From NCBI RefSeq assembly GCF_902498845.1, contig NZ_CABVLM010000012.1, forward strand, positions 1-64,000: a stretch of 64,000 nt of DNA. The letters are read 5' to 3'. This DNA comes from Pseudoalteromonas rhizosphaerae (GTDB taxonomy: Bacteria > Pseudomonadota > Gammaproteobacteria > Enterobacterales > Alteromonadaceae). Both the position numbers and the translations under genes were made by a program. Positions 7,385-16,285 of the stretch are shown here, piece after piece. The notes beneath the pieces were generated by a model that saw nothing but the letters and a program-made list of their open reading frames with translations, did no database searches and was not told the DNA's origin. Position 1 is the first letter of the stretch. Every line of letters starts with the position of its first letter.

Positions 7385-9718
7385 ATGAGAAAGTCTTTTT
7401 TGCTGAGTGCACTAATTGTTGTGCTCAGTGGCTGCGCTTATTTAGGTGCCGCTCATTACAATGAGCTATTCGGGCCAGAGCAAACACAGCAGCGTATGGT
7501 TGAACATAACTCAGGTAGCGGTGCTGAGTTTTTACAGCATGTACAACCTGTGCTCGAGAGTCGTTGTGTGGTTTGTCATGGCTGCTATGATGCACCATGC
7601 CAACTGAAACTTTCATCTCCAGAAGGAATTGACCGCGGCCTAAGTAAGGAACGTGTTTACAATGGTACTCGTTTATTAGCATCGACTCCCAGCCGCTTAC
7701 TTTTTGATGCAACGAATACTAGCCAGTGGCGTGATAAAGACTTTACCCCAGTATTGAATGAACGAGCGCAAACAGAGCAAGCAAATCTTGCCGGTAGCGT
7801 GTTGTACAACAGTTTAGTGTTAAAAATGAGCTCACCGCTACCAAATGATGAGATCTTAGGTGATGAGTTTGATTTTTCTTTAGATCGCTCGCAAAGCTGC
7901 GCCACTATAGGAGAATTTGACAGCCTTGCCAACAGCCAACCTCATTCCGGGATGCCATATGGATTACCTGGCATTTCGCGTACTGAATTTAAGCACCTTG
8001 AAAAGTGGCTTAAAGAGGGCGGTAAAATGGCGCATATTAAACCGCCAAGCACAGCTGCTTTAGCTCAAGCACAACGCTGGGAGAGCTTTTTAAATCAAGA
8101 CGGTTTAAAGTATCAATTAACAGCACGTTATGTGTTTGAACATTGGTATTTAGCGCATATTTATTTTGCTCAAGATGATGAAAAAAGCTTTTTTAAATTG
8201 GTGCGTTCGAGTACACCACCAGGGCAGGACATTGAGTTAATAAATACCCGCCGCCCTTACGATGATCCTAAAGTGGAGCGGGTGTATTATCGCTTAATGC
8301 ATGACCGTTCGACTATTTTGGCAAAAACGCATTTACCACTGGCACTGAATGACAGTAAATTAGCGCGCTTGTACAGCCAGTTTATTGCGCCAGATTATCA
8401 CGTTGACAGCATGCCAAGTTACTTGCCAGAAATAGCATCCAACCCATTTAAAGTGTTTGCCGCCATGCCGGTTAAATCTAAATATCAATTCATGCTAGAT
8501 GAGGCTGAATTAATTATTATGGGCTTTATTAAAGGGCCTGTTTGTCGTGGTCAAATAGCGTTAAATGTTATTAATGATCATTTTTGGGTGGCATTTGCTG
8601 ATCCTGCTAAAGTTGCAACGCCAGAAGTGGGTGAAATGCTGCTACAACATGAAGATGCCTTGGCATTGCCTGCGGCTGAAGAAAGCAATACTTTAGCTAT
8701 ATCTAGCTGGGTCAAATACGCCAAACGTCAGAATACTTACCTTAAAGGCAAGGTTACGTTGGCAAATAGTATGTTCAAAAATGGTGAAAACCTAACCACC
8801 GACCTATTATGGCGTGGTGACGAGGTAAATGATAATGCTGCTCTGACTATTTTCCGCCATTTTGATAGTGCGACTGTGGTTAAAGGTTTTATTGGCCAAG
8901 AGCCAAAAACCATGTGGGTATTAGATTACGCACTGTTTGAGCGGATACATTATTTATTAGTTGCCGGGTTTGATGTCTACGGTAATGTTGGCCATCAGTT
9001 GATCACTCGTTTATACATGGATTTTTTGCGTCTAGAAGGCGAGCAAAACTTTTTAGCATTGTTACCTAAGCCACAGCGTAAAGAGTTAAAAGCAAACTGG
9101 TATCGTAAAGCACCACCGAGTTTAACTAATTTCTTTGAAAGTGGTGATAAGTTTAGTCAGCCAACAGGAATTGACTACAAAACACAGGATCCACAACACG
9201 AGTTATATGGCTTAATTAAACAAACGCTAAAACCGGTGTTAAGTCCGCGCTTTGATTACACACAAGTACCAGAGCCGTTACAGCAATTAAATAATATACC
9301 TGCAAAAGCAATTAATTTACTGCCGCAAATCTCGTTTATATTAGTGAAAGACGGTGCTGCAGAGCATCAAGCGTATACCATGATCCATCACAATGCCCAT
9401 TATAATATTTCTAGTTTATTGAACGAGGAAGGGCAGCGCGCTTATGCAGAAGATACCGTCACCATTGTGCCTGGTTTCATTGGTGATTACCCTGAAACAA
9501 TTTGGTATCTGAATAATCCACAACAACTTGCATCATTTGCCGAGCAACTACCATTGATGCAAATAGAAGCCGATTACAGAGCACTGAAAAGTAAATTTGC
9601 AATTCGCCGAACACATCCGCAATTTTGGCAGTACAGTGATATTTTGCACAAAGTTGCCAAGCAGTACCGTGGTGTTGAATACGGTTTATTTGATTATAAT
9701 CGTTTAGAAAATCGGTAA
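7385..9718 (+). CDS. cti: Fatty acid cis/trans isomerase, haem-binding lipoprotein
   Basis: Cti turns cis-unsaturated acyl chains of membrane phospholipids into the trans form, which stiffens the membrane under solvent or heat stress. The 777 aa length fits the family. A c-type haem motif CVVCH lies about 60 residues in (RCVVCHGCYDAPC), as known for Cti. The ATG at 7385 is chosen over 7355 because it gives a signal sequence ending in the lipobox LSGC, so the protein may be lipid-anchored rather than free in the periplasm. GAGGA lies 11 bases upstream. It is the second gene of a two-gene unit and ends at a strong terminator. Confidence 0.92.
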   Translation: MRKSFLLSALIVVLSGCAYLGAAHYNELFGPEQTQQRMVEHNSGSGAEFLQHVQPVLESRCVVCHGCYDAPCQLKLSSPEGIDRGLSKERVYNGTRLLASTPSRLLFDATNTSQWRDKDFTPVLNERAQTEQANLAGSVLYNSLVLKMSSPLPNDEILGDEFDFSLDRSQSCATIGEFDSLANSQPHSGMPYGLPGISRTEFKHLEKWLKEGGKMAHIKPPSTAALAQAQRWESFLNQDGLKYQLTARYVFEHWYLAHIYFAQDDEKSFFKLVRSSTPPGQDIELINTRRPYDDPKVERVYYRLMHDRSTILAKTHLPLALNDSKLARLYSQFIAPDYHVDSMPSYLPEIASNPFKVFAAMPVKSKYQFMLDEAELIIMGFIKGPVCRGQIALNVINDHFWVAFADPAKVATPEVGEMLLQHEDALALPAAEESNTLAISSWVKYAKRQNTYLKGKVTLANSMFKNGENLTTDLLWRGDEVNDNAALTIFRHFDSATVVKGFIGQEPKTMWVLDYALFERIHYLLVAGFDVYGNVGHQLITRLYMDFLRLEGEQNFLALLPKPQRKELKANWYRKAPPSLTNFFESGDKFSQPTGIDYKTQDPQHELYGLIKQTLKPVLSPRFDYTQVPEPLQQLNNIPAKAINLLPQISFILVKDGAAEHQAYTMIHHNAHYNISSLLNEEGQRAYAEDTVTIVPGFIGDYPETIWYLNNPQQLASFAEQLPLMQIEADYRALKSKFAIRRTHPQFWQYSDILHKVAKQYRGVEYGLFDYNRLENR

Positions 9719-9737
9719 TTATAAAAGCAAAATTGAT

Positions 9738-9769
9738 AAACCCCGCATTGAAGCGGGGTTTATTTTTTT
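9738..9769 (+). terminator. Terminator of cti
   Basis: AAACCCCGC/GCGGGGTTT stem with a 6-base loop, followed by TATTTTTTT, 19 bp after the cti stop. Confidence 0.9.
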
Positions 9770-9840
9770 AATAATATCATTGCGTAAAGTGTCGCTTTAT
9801 TCCCTTTGGTCTACACTTATTAAAAAAAATAGGGCCTATT

Positions 9841-11568
9841 ATGATTCAAATTATTGCTAATATTCGGTCGCGTTATCGTTGGGCGTTATTAGCGATAGCG
9901 ATTCTCTCGAGCGCGAGTGCTTTGCTTATTCAGTTTATGTTTTTTGTGCAAAAAGACGATGCTCATATTATCAATGTTGCAGGTAAGCAGCGGATGTTGT
10001 CACAAAAAATCGCTTGGCATAGTAATGCCATGGTTACTGATATTGGTAGCAATATTAGATTACACCGTGATGTATTAGCTAAAGCGAGCGCAGAGTTTAG
10101 AGCTGGGCATGAATTTTTAGTGCAACAGCATTCTAATGGCGATTATTTATATTTAGACGACCAGTTAGTTGCTTATTATTTTTCATCACCAATTAACCTT
10201 GCGCAAACGTCGCTAGCGTATTTGGCTAAAGTGCAGCTACTGTTAAATGCTCCTAGTGCAAGCAAAGCAGAAAAGCGATTTACAATTGCTGAGGTTGAAC
10301 GCTTGCTCAAGGATCTTGATGGTGCAGTTACACTATTTGAACAACAAGCAAAGTTCAAAACCCGAGTGCTGTCCAACCTAGAGCTGGCTTTTTGGCTATT
10401 AACTTTAGTGTTGCTATTCATTGAGCTGAAATTTATATTTCAGCCTATGGAGCTGCAAATTACCGCTGCGATTAATAAATATCAACAACAAAAGTTGCGA
10501 GCAGAGCAGATAAGCACTTATAAAGAGCGCTTTATCGCACGGGCAAGTCATGAATTTAGAACACCGCTACAAGGGCTAGTAGACTCGATTGAGCAACTTC
10601 AGCTATCAGAATCTCAGCAAGCATTGCAAAAACAAGCAAAATATTGTGCCAGCAGAATTGTAAGTATGCTGGATGAGTTACATGAACTACAGCAGTTTAA
10701 TACTGGGCAATGGCAGTTAAAATTTATCAAGCGTAATTTAATAACCACGCTTGAGTCGGCTATTACACCTTTTCAGTTTGCCTGTGATAACAAACAGTTA
10801 AAGTTTGAAGTAAAACTCAGTTCTGAGTTAGATCGCTATACAGAGTTTGATCATTTACGATTGCAGCAAATCATTACCGAGCTACTTAGTAATGCCATTA
10901 AATTTACTAGCACTGGGCAGGTTTCAATATCCGTTAGTTACCAAGATGGTCATATTAAAATTGTGGTCGCTGATAGCGGCGTTGGTTTTGCTCAATGCTA
11001 TCCATATTTAAATCATCATAGCATCGAACAGGGCAATGATTTTCAGGGCTTACAAACCGGTTTAGCGCGTGTGCAACATATTGTTAGTGCTATGCAAGGC
11101 GGCATTGAGTTTAAAGATGTCATACCGCATGGTGCACAGATTAAGATCCGTTTGCCATTATCTAAAGCTGCACTACTAACGAATCAAGGCAACTTACCCG
11201 CACAACTGCATTGCTTAATTGTGGAAGATAATTTATTAAACGCGACAATTTTATCGCGAATTTTAACCGAGCTTAATTACACGGTTGAAGTGGCTGAAAA
11301 CGGTTTAATAGCAACACAAAAAATTACTGAAAGTGAGTTTAATGTGATTTTTATGGATTTGAACATGCCGGTGATGGATGGCTTTCAAGCGATAGATATC
11401 ATCCGCCAAGAACTAAATTCAACGGTTCCGATCATTGTGATCACCGCCAACACTGCGCCAAGTGATTTAGAGCGAACTTATGAACTTGGCTCTAATGTAC
11501 ATGTTTATAAACCATTTTCGGTTGCGGATATTAAAAAAGCCCTCATGAATGTATTTAACGAGGGCTGA
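9841..11568 (+). CDS. Hybrid sensor histidine kinase with PilJ-type sensor domain
   Basis: 575 aa. A transmembrane segment at residues 14-36 is followed by a periplasmic PilJ/NarX-like sensor (VAGKQRMLSQKIAWH, 46-60) and a second transmembrane segment near 181-200. The kinase core has the phosphorylated His in RASHEFRTPLQG (about 237), an N box with ELLSNAIKF (about 347-355) and a G box DSGVGF (378-383). A C-terminal receiver carries Asp506 in VIFMDLNMPVMDG and Lys557. The signal is unknown and no partner regulator is adjacent. It would pass phosphate to its own receiver and perhaps on to an Hpt protein elsewhere. Confidence 0.9.
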   Translation: MIQIIANIRSRYRWALLAIAILSSASALLIQFMFFVQKDDAHIINVAGKQRMLSQKIAWHSNAMVTDIGSNIRLHRDVLAKASAEFRAGHEFLVQQHSNGDYLYLDDQLVAYYFSSPINLAQTSLAYLAKVQLLLNAPSASKAEKRFTIAEVERLLKDLDGAVTLFEQQAKFKTRVLSNLELAFWLLTLVLLFIELKFIFQPMELQITAAINKYQQQKLRAEQISTYKERFIARASHEFRTPLQGLVDSIEQLQLSESQQALQKQAKYCASRIVSMLDELHELQQFNTGQWQLKFIKRNLITTLESAITPFQFACDNKQLKFEVKLSSELDRYTEFDHLRLQQIITELLSNAIKFTSTGQVSISVSYQDGHIKIVVADSGVGFAQCYPYLNHHSIEQGNDFQGLQTGLARVQHIVSAMQGGIEFKDVIPHGAQIKIRLPLSKAALLTNQGNLPAQLHCLIVEDNLLNATILSRILTELNYTVEVAENGLIATQKITESEFNVIFMDLNMPVMDGFQAIDIIRQELNSTVPIIVITANTAPSDLERTYELGSNVHVYKPFSVADIKKALMNVFNEG

Positions 11569-11573
11569 TAATT

Positions 11574-12191
11574 TTAGTGGCTGATTTTAATATCACCTAC
11601 ACCGACTTCAACGTTAATGCGGTATTGGCCGTCACCGTTATATTTACTAGTTGAGGTGACCAGCTTACGGCTATGTTTAGCATCATTTTTCATGCCTGCT
11701 ATTTTGGTGTCGCCAACACCACTATCTAGAGTGATCGTTTGATAGTCAGCTAACGCGCTGCTGATCCGCACCGCGCCCACACCGACATCGATGCTGGCAG
11801 TATTAGCAAAATTATTTACTTCAATATCGCCCACACCTAGCTCTAAATCTATCGCCATGGTTGTTGGTATACTTACCAGCCAGCTTTGTTGCACATCGTC
11901 ATTATCAATCGAGAGGCTCAGCTTATCGCTACTTTGTTGATTTTTTAAAGTGATATCTTCAAGTGCAACATCATCACTAAACCAATTATCATTTTTCGCT
12001 TTTAGCTCAATCGACACGGTTACTTGGTTACCTTGATGGGTGCTAAGTTCAAGGCTGCCAACGGGCACGTTGATCGCCAATGCCTGCTTGGCAGTGACAT
12101 CAAAGGTCTGTTCAATTTTTTGCTCAGCATGAGCAGCTAAACTACTGGTTAATAAGATTACGGCTAAACTAGAGATACTAAGTGTATTCAT
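11574..12191 (-). CDS. Exported DUF4097-type beta-repeat protein
   Basis: 205 aa with a signal peptide ending in LAAHA. The mature part has repeated short strands with GVGDI, GVGAV and GVGDT signatures, as in DUF4097/DUF2807-type right-handed beta structures often called putative auto-adhesins. It is convergent with the hybrid kinase gene, with only 5 bp between the stop codons. Function unknown; cell-envelope location likely. Confidence 0.75.
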   Translation of the reverse strand: MNTLSISSLAVILLTSSLAAHAEQKIEQTFDVTAKQALAINVPVGSLELSTHQGNQVTVSIELKAKNDNWFSDDVALEDITLKNQQSSDKLSLSIDNDDVQQSWLVSIPTTMAIDLELGVGDIEVNNFANTASIDVGVGAVRISSALADYQTITLDSGVGDTKIAGMKNDAKHSRKLVTSTSKYNGDGQYRINVEVGVGDIKISH

Positions 12192-12336
12192 TATTTTTAC
12201 TCGTTGTTAATGGCTTTATAGATTAGACGTTAGCAGATTTAAAAAGGTTTAAACCGCGTGAATTTTATTCTATAGCCATGCTAATAAAAGTCATGTATTT
12301 TCAAACTAATTAATTTAAAAGCTAAAAAGGATCGCT

Positions 12337-13779
12337 GTGCAGTCAATTAAACTCAATAATGTGACGGCTAACCTTGGTACCAATGAACGCGAAAGTTTTC
12401 TCGTAAGTAAGCTAACTTGGCAGGTTGAGAGCGCTCAGCATTGGGTGCTGCTTGGCGGTAACGGAGCAGGAAAATCAGCCATAACAGCAGTATTACTCGA
12501 TCAAGCTAATATTGTCAGTGGTACACGAAGTTGTGATTTTAAGCGTACAGAAATAGTCTCTTCAGATCTGCAAAAGCAATTGATTACCGCTGAGTTATTA
12601 GCTGATCAAGACGACATCACCGATGGTAAAACTAGCCCTAAATTGGTGTCAGAGCTGATTTATCAGCAATCAAGCCCATGTTTTGATCAACAGCTATGCC
12701 AGCAGTTAATTACAGGGTTTGCTTTTGAGACATTGCTTAAGCAACGTTTGCGCGCACTCTCAACCGGGGAAACACGTAAACTAATGTTAATTAAAGCACT
12801 GAGTAATCGGCCCGAACTGATTGTGCTTGATGAACCGTTTGACGGTTTGGATGTACAAAGCGTTGAGCTATTACGTAGCGTATTAATCGAACTAAGTGCC
12901 AGCATGACCATGGTCTTTGTGGTTAATCGGTTAGATGAAATCCCCGTATTTATTACGCATTATGGTTATGTGAAAAATGGCGAATTACAACAGCAACTAG
13001 CAACTCCTGACCTTAAGCAGCGCGATGATTTATTTAAATTATTACACCTACAACAAACTGATTTAACGATTCCTAGCAAAGATGTGGCACACAGTGCCCC
13101 AGAGTTTAATGAGCCTGAGTTAGTACGATTGCAAAATGCCAGCGTCAGTTATAGCGGTAAGGTTATTTTTAACCACTTAAATTGGACAATCAAAGCACGA
13201 CAGCATTGGCAGCTCAGTGGTCAAAACGGCTCCGGCAAAACCTGCCTGCTTAACTTAATCACTGGCGATAATCCGCAGTGTTATAACAATGATATTAAAG
13301 TGTTTGGCTATCAACGCGGCAGTGGTGAAAGTATTTGGCAAATTAAGCAGCATATTGGCTATATTTCGAATGCTTTGCATATGGAATATCGGGTTAGTAT
13401 TTCGGCGCTTAATACCATAGTATCAGGCTTTTACGACAGCATTGGCTTGTATCAAAAGCCAACTCAAATTCAGCTTGATATCGCCATACAATGGTTAGCA
13501 TTATTAGGTTTGAGTGAGTTAAAAAACACCCCATTTACGCAACTGTCTTTTGGTGACCAACGCATGCTATTGATTGCCCGCGCTATGGTAAAACACCCCA
13601 CATTACTGATTTTAGACGAGCCATGTTTGGGGCTTGATGAAGCCAATCGGCAGCGTGTTTTACTATTAATCGAAAAAATATGCGCTGCCGGCAGTAGCAC
13701 AGTGATTTATGTCAATCATCATGCGAAAGATAAAATTACCGGGATAGAGCACTATTTAGATATGGCTGATTTTAGGTAA
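12337..13779 (+). CDS. Double ABC ATPase, ModF-like
   Basis: 480 aa with two ABC nucleotide-binding domains in one chain. Domain 1 has Walker A GGNGAGKSA, signature LSTGE and Walker B LIVLDEP. Domain 2 has GQNGSGKT, LSFGD and LLILDEP. Size and layout match E. coli ModF (490 aa), once called a photorepair protein and often annotated as a molybdenum-related ATPase. No permease or molybdate genes are adjacent, so the link with molybdenum is not supported here. The start is GTG with AAAAGGA upstream. Confidence 0.82.
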   Translation: MQSIKLNNVTANLGTNERESFLVSKLTWQVESAQHWVLLGGNGAGKSAITAVLLDQANIVSGTRSCDFKRTEIVSSDLQKQLITAELLADQDDITDGKTSPKLVSELIYQQSSPCFDQQLCQQLITGFAFETLLKQRLRALSTGETRKLMLIKALSNRPELIVLDEPFDGLDVQSVELLRSVLIELSASMTMVFVVNRLDEIPVFITHYGYVKNGELQQQLATPDLKQRDDLFKLLHLQQTDLTIPSKDVAHSAPEFNEPELVRLQNASVSYSGKVIFNHLNWTIKARQHWQLSGQNGSGKTCLLNLITGDNPQCYNNDIKVFGYQRGSGESIWQIKQHIGYISNALHMEYRVSISALNTIVSGFYDSIGLYQKPTQIQLDIAIQWLALLGLSELKNTPFTQLSFGDQRMLLIARAMVKHPTLLILDEPCLGLDEANRQRVLLLIEKICAAGSSTVIYVNHHAKDKITGIEHYLDMADFR

Positions 13780-14145
13780 GGAAAAGGTTCTAGGTTTTAG
13801 GTACTAGGAAAAACCAGAGCAGCTCGGCGTTAAATTTATCGCCGTAGGTTGGGTTGAGTGCAACGAAACCAACGATAAAAAGTTAAAGCAGTAAGTTACC
13901 AATAAACACTAAAAAGCCAAAGTTTAGCGCTACATATGGGGAGTGTTTTTGACTTTGTCCGATAACATTATTAACCGCCGCTTTGCTGCAAAATACCAAG
14001 CAGTGATTTTTGGCTATATTAATCACTTGTTTACAAAGGTAATTATTGGTGGAATTATGAATGCATGTAATATACGCCGTTTTGGGGTGTTATAAACCAC
14101 CAAAGTGGAGCAGAATAATCAGTTAGGCACCTTGGAGTCACCATC
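13780..14145. other. Non-coding left edge of the accessory region, with an attC-like dyad
   Basis: No gene is seen. It contains a repeat-like segment at 13815-13875 that includes a GTAGGTTGGGTTGAG stretch. An imperfect dyad spans 13962-14128: the left arm (CGATAAC, ATTATT) pairs with the right arm (AATAAT, GTTAGGC). GTTAGGC fits the GTTRRRY core of integron attC sites and lies 18 bp before the KAP-like start codon. The 167 bp length is long for an attC site. Confidence 0.35.
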
Positions 14146-15828
14146 TTGTCAGTCGAAATTATCAAAGCTCAAATTTTTAAATTCTTATCATCAGAGCAGC
14201 CGGAAGTAATGGCAATAAAAGGTGAATGGGGTGTAGGAAAAACTTTTAGTTGGAAAAAGTTTCTGATTGAAGCCTGTATGGATAAAAAGGTGAAACTTGA
14301 ACGTTATTCATATGTATCGTTATTCGGCATAAGTTCATTAGATTCATTCAAATATACTATTTTTGAAAATGTTGTAAAACGTGAACTAATTGGCACTACT
14401 GCAAGCATTGATACATTTAGGGATAATACAACTAGTCTCATAGAGTCTGTTGGAAGGCAGTCTATAAATTTCTTCAAGGGCGCTCCTATTGTAAAATCAT
14501 TTAGCCCAGCAATAGAAGCAATTTCATTTTTATCATTGAATAAAACACTTATTTGTATTGATGATTTAGAGAGAAAAGGCAAAGGGCTTGAAATTAAAGA
14601 TGTCCTAGGCTTAGTCTCTTTATTAAAAGAACAAAAAGAGTGCAAGGTAGTACTCCTTTTAAATGATGGTGAAGAAGGGCTTCAAGATTATGAAAAATAT
14701 CGCGAAAAAGTTATTGATATAGAGTTAGCTTTTTCACCTGAACCAAAAGAAAGCGCAGCTATTGCTTACTCAGGTAATGCTAGCTATCACAATCGACTTA
14801 AAGAGTTAACAACCAGCCTTAATATAAGAAATATACGTATTTTAAAGAAAATAGAGAGGTTAATTGATTTATCTCTACCTTTAGTAAAAGACTTTGAACC
14901 AGAAATATTAGATCAAGTTATACACACACTTGTACTTTATTCTTGGAGCTATTTCACTTCAAATACTGATGATGGAATACCCCCTCTCGATTTTATTACA
15001 AGTAAGGGTTATTCATTGCTTGGTATAGGTGATGATGAAATTACAGATAAAGAAAAAGGTTGGCAAACTACTTTACAAGCATACAACTACCAGCTCACTG
15101 ATGATTTAGATTTAGTTTTAGCTGAAGCTGTAAAAACAGGTTTTTTTGTTGAAAGCGAAATGAATGAAAAAGCTAACTTTAAAAATCAACAAATCATTGC
15201 TTCAAAGTCAAAAAGTTCATTTTCTAATGCGTGGAGGCTGTATCACGATACATTTAATAATAATGGCGATATTGTTATTGATGAAATATATAAAAGCTTT
15301 AAGGTAAATTGTAAATATATTACACCAACAAATTTAAATGGTACCGTAACTCTTTTTAAAGAACTTGGCGAACAACAGAAGGCGTTGGAAATAATAGATA
15401 TTTATATTGAAAACCGAAAGGATGAAGTAGAGCTGTTTGATATGGATGAAATTAATACCTTCGGTGATATTCAAGATCCAGACGTAGTTCAAAAATTTAA
15501 TGCCATTTATAATCAGTCAGTCCCACAAGAATCCGCAAAGCAAGTTTTAGATCGTATAGCTAGTAGTAATGGTTGGAACTCTAGTGATGAAACTGTATTG
15601 GCAAATACAACTGTTGATGAATTCTATGAATTATTTAAAAACGAAGAAGGGAGGCATTTATCCTCTTTTGTTACAACGTGTCTGAAGTTTGGTCAATTTT
15701 CTAACCCGAATGAACAGCAAAAGGCAATCGCTGAACGAGCAACTCAAGCTCTTCAGAAAATAGCTTCCGAAAGCGAGATAAATAAGAGAAGAGTAAAAAA
15801 GTTTGGCGTAAGTATTGAAAATGTGTAA
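14146..15828 (+). CDS. KAP-like P-loop NTPase
   Basis: 560 aa with Walker A GEWGVGKTF near residue 27 and Walker B LICIDDLERK near 140, followed by a sensor-like VVLLLNDGEE. This order, with a long helical C-terminal half, resembles KAP-type P-loop NTPases, a group often found beside mobile or defence genes. The transmembrane helices typical of classical KAP proteins are not visible. The start is TTG, supported by TTGGAG 8 bases upstream; no ATG fits. Base composition is clearly more AT-rich than the housekeeping neighbours, which suggests acquisition. An anti-phage role is speculation from family and place. Confidence 0.7.
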   Translation: MSVEIIKAQIFKFLSSEQPEVMAIKGEWGVGKTFSWKKFLIEACMDKKVKLERYSYVSLFGISSLDSFKYTIFENVVKRELIGTTASIDTFRDNTTSLIESVGRQSINFFKGAPIVKSFSPAIEAISFLSLNKTLICIDDLERKGKGLEIKDVLGLVSLLKEQKECKVVLLLNDGEEGLQDYEKYREKVIDIELAFSPEPKESAAIAYSGNASYHNRLKELTTSLNIRNIRILKKIERLIDLSLPLVKDFEPEILDQVIHTLVLYSWSYFTSNTDDGIPPLDFITSKGYSLLGIGDDEITDKEKGWQTTLQAYNYQLTDDLDLVLAEAVKTGFFVESEMNEKANFKNQQIIASKSKSSFSNAWRLYHDTFNNNGDIVIDEIYKSFKVNCKYITPTNLNGTVTLFKELGEQQKALEIIDIYIENRKDEVELFDMDEINTFGDIQDPDVVQKFNAIYNQSVPQESAKQVLDRIASSNGWNSSDETVLANTTVDEFYELFKNEEGRHLSSFVTTCLKFGQFSNPNEQQKAIAERATQALQKIASESEINKRRVKKFGVSIENV

Positions 15829-15893
15829 CAAGGCGCTGTTACGGAGAATTTACTGCTAGCGCTCCCAAATTTCAGCAGAGCACGATGTTCTAA
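15827..15893. repeat. attC-like imperfect dyad after the KAP-like gene
   Basis: The left arm starts at the stop codon (AACAAGGCGCTG, 15827-15838) and pairs imperfectly with CAGAGCACGATGTT (15876-15889). Inner arms GAATTT and AAATTT extend the fold. The right end is GTTCTAA, which fits GTTRRRY poorly. The next open frame begins 12 bp later. Confidence 0.3.
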
Positions 15894-15904
15894 CTAGGTG
15901 ATAT

Positions 15905-16085
15905 ATGAGTAAACGATTCGAAGAAATGTCATGGCTATTTTCAGATATGATCCATGACATGGCTGGGTAATCCCCCCATTTTTACTGGAGGCCAAGGAGC
16001 AGGTAAAACGTTAGTTATAGAAGGAAAACAGAAAAATTTGCAACTATCATATAATTTGAGTGTCCTTACATTATTAGCGCAGTAG
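15905..16085 (+). pseudogene. Fragment of a P-loop ATPase gene, frameshifted
   Basis: The ATG at 15905 opens a frame reading MSKRFEEMSWLFSDM and so on, which stops at 15968 after 21 codons. Removing one base near 15966 joins it to a frame that continues NPPIFTGGQGAGKTLVIEG, with a perfect Walker A motif (GGQGAGKT), and stops at 16083-16085. The whole reconstructed product is only about 60 aa, so the gene is both frameshifted and truncated. It has no clear similarity to the intact NTPase next door beyond the Walker motif. Confidence 0.45.
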
Positions 16086-16285
16086 TTACCTATATATACC
16101 TCTAAAAATTAAAGTGGCTGTCTAGTTTGTCTGTTAAAAACACCGATCTATAGGGAAATTATTTTTGTATAATAGCGCCTCTAAAATAAGCCATATCAGT
16201 CTTCGGGATATTATATAAAATATAGCCCCCCAGTTCACTTAGCGCACAGTGAATATGTTATATACAAAGGATAGAGTACGTAACC
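16086..16285. other. Spacer ahead of the ankyrin gene
   Basis: About 200 bp with no gene. TATAAT at 16168-16173 could be a -10 element placing a transcript start about 105 bp ahead of the ankyrin gene; no matching -35 is evident. Confidence 0.3.
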
